From positions 1 through 9,471 of the forward strand of contig PWPN01000114.1 of NCBI GenBank assembly GCA_003557125.1: DNA of 9,471 bases, written 5' to 3'. Every line of letters starts with the position of its first letter. Positions within the stretch are counted from its first letter, which is position 1. The stretch is from Phycisphaerae bacterium (GTDB lineage: Bacteria > Planctomycetota > Phycisphaerae > UBA1845 > PWPN01). The notes beneath the pieces were generated by a model, which was not told the origin of the DNA, did no database searches, and saw only the letters and a program-made list of their open reading frames with translations. The translations under genes were made by a program, and so were the position numbers. This document shows, in pieces, positions 8,790-9,471 of this stretch.

Positions 8790-9471
8790 GTGGCAATCAA
8801 GCCGGATCAAACGCAGCAGACGATTCAAACGCTCTGGTCGCGGGCAGCGTCGGACATACGAGGCCCGTCGGGAAATGTCGATTCGGTCATCTGGGAGCAC
8901 GCGGTCCGGGTGGTCCACCTGACCGAGACCATCATGGCCATGCCCGAAGTCGCGCACCATGTGATCGACCGAGTCGCGTTAACAGCCGCGGCCCTTTACC
9001 ACGACGCTGGCTGGATCCTGGATATGAGGGATGGTCGGATCACCGGGGAGGCTTTGCTGCTCAAACGGACCACGGACGAGCAGCGGGAGCGCGCCGCAGC
9101 GTGGATGACGACCTGCCTGGCGGACGTGCTGGAGCCCGGCCGACGGCGTCTGGCCGCCCGCATCATCACCGAATGCAATGACCGCACCACCCACCTGCTC
9201 GAAGCTCAGATACTGGCCGACGCCGAGAACCTCGACCACGTGGGCCCGCAGGCGGTCTGGTTCATGGTACGACGTCAGTTGGCCGAGCACCGCTCGCTCG
9301 ACGAGATGATCGCCAACTGGCAGCGGCAGAACCAGTACGGCTATTGGCCCCTCTGGATCAAAGAGAGCTTGCGGTTCCCGTCCGCCCGGCGAATGGCCGA
9401 GGAACGCTGGAAGGCCATGGACCGGTTCATGGAGGACGTGCGGCACAGCTGCGCGTTGACCAGGGACGAGC
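8790..9471 (+). CDS. HD-domain phosphohydrolase, 3' end outside window
   Basis: The frame is open to the window end, giving 227 residues with no stop. HD-domain proteins are metal-dependent phosphohydrolases acting on nucleotides or other phosphate esters. The expected ligands appear in order: H37 (WEHAVRV), H71-D72 (AALYHDAGW) and D144 (AQILADAENLD). A second part, about 180-220, contains YGYWPLWIKESLRFPSARRM and looks helical; similar tails occur in uncharacterised HD proteins. The substrate cannot be told. I prefer the GTG at 8790, with AGGAGG ending 9 bases upstream. A GTG at 8784 is too close to that site, and an in-frame ATG at 8739 would add 17 residues but has no good ribosome binding site and falls within an inverted repeat. 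The gene is divergent from the sugar transporter, and a shared role is not evident. Confidence 0.85.
   Translation, partial: MAIKPDQTQQTIQTLWSRAASDIRGPSGNVDSVIWEHAVRVVHLTETIMAMPEVAHHVIDRVALTAAALYHDAGWILDMRDGRITGEALLLKRTTDEQRERAAAWMTTCLADVLEPGRRRLAARIITECNDRTTHLLEAQILADAENLDHVGPQAVWFMVRRQLAEHRSLDEMIANWQRQNQYGYWPLWIKESLRFPSARRMAEERWKAMDRFMEDVRHSCALTRDE

Noticed and set aside
7693..8796. 367-codon minus-strand frame overlapping the permease in another frame
   Set aside because: The permease frame carries all family motifs; this one has none.
8979..9446. 155-codon minus-strand frame
   Set aside because: Antisense to the HD-domain gene, which has its ligands in the right order and a good ribosome binding site.

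Overview
The window is GC-rich (roughly 60-65% by eye) and looks like a chromosomal segment of a planctomycete, probably of the Phycisphaerae type. The main reason is the very long SecA (1319 residues against about 900 in E. coli), which carries large lineage-type insertions. Supporting hints are an intergenic region full of short dispersed-looking inverted repeats and a small membrane protein with a SHOCT-like tail. The assignment is inference; no rRNA or tRNA is present to confirm it.

Layout. Nearly everything is on the minus strand, so genes are read from right to left. At the right edge a plus-strand gene (8790 to beyond the window) encodes an HD-domain phosphohydrolase and is cut by the window end. 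Facing away from it, on the minus strand, is a two-gene sugar ABC transporter unit: an RbsC-type permease (7224-8489), then, with a 4-base ATGA overlap, a lipoprotein sugar-binding protein (6259-7227). No ATPase gene accompanies them. Next comes about 450 bases without a convincing gene (5812-6258), packed with inverted and direct repeats, including a perfect 28-base palindrome that may end the transporter transcript. A good minus-strand promoter (5818-5846) follows, then a doubtful small ORF (5392-5811) and the giant secA (1329-5288).

Downstream of secA on the same strand are a 69-residue SEC-C zinc-tail protein (1045-1254), whose last 18 codons resemble the tail of SecA at DNA level, and a LAB_N-type three-helix membrane protein (626-1063) whose start lies inside the SEC-C gene. 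These three may form an operon. A separate small membrane protein with a SHOCT-like helix pair (119-475), with its own TATAAT box, ends the gene series. A hairpin and a 14-base tandem duplication fill the left edge.

How they work together: secA drives preprotein export through SecYEG. The SEC-C protein may share partners with SecA's own zinc tail. The permease and binding protein would import a pentose- or hexose-like sugar, using an ATPase encoded elsewhere. I see no CRISPR array, transposase, phage gene, rRNA or tRNA. The most unusual features are the cysteine-rich insertion in SecA, the SecA-tail paralogue next door, and the repeat cluster at 5863-6242.
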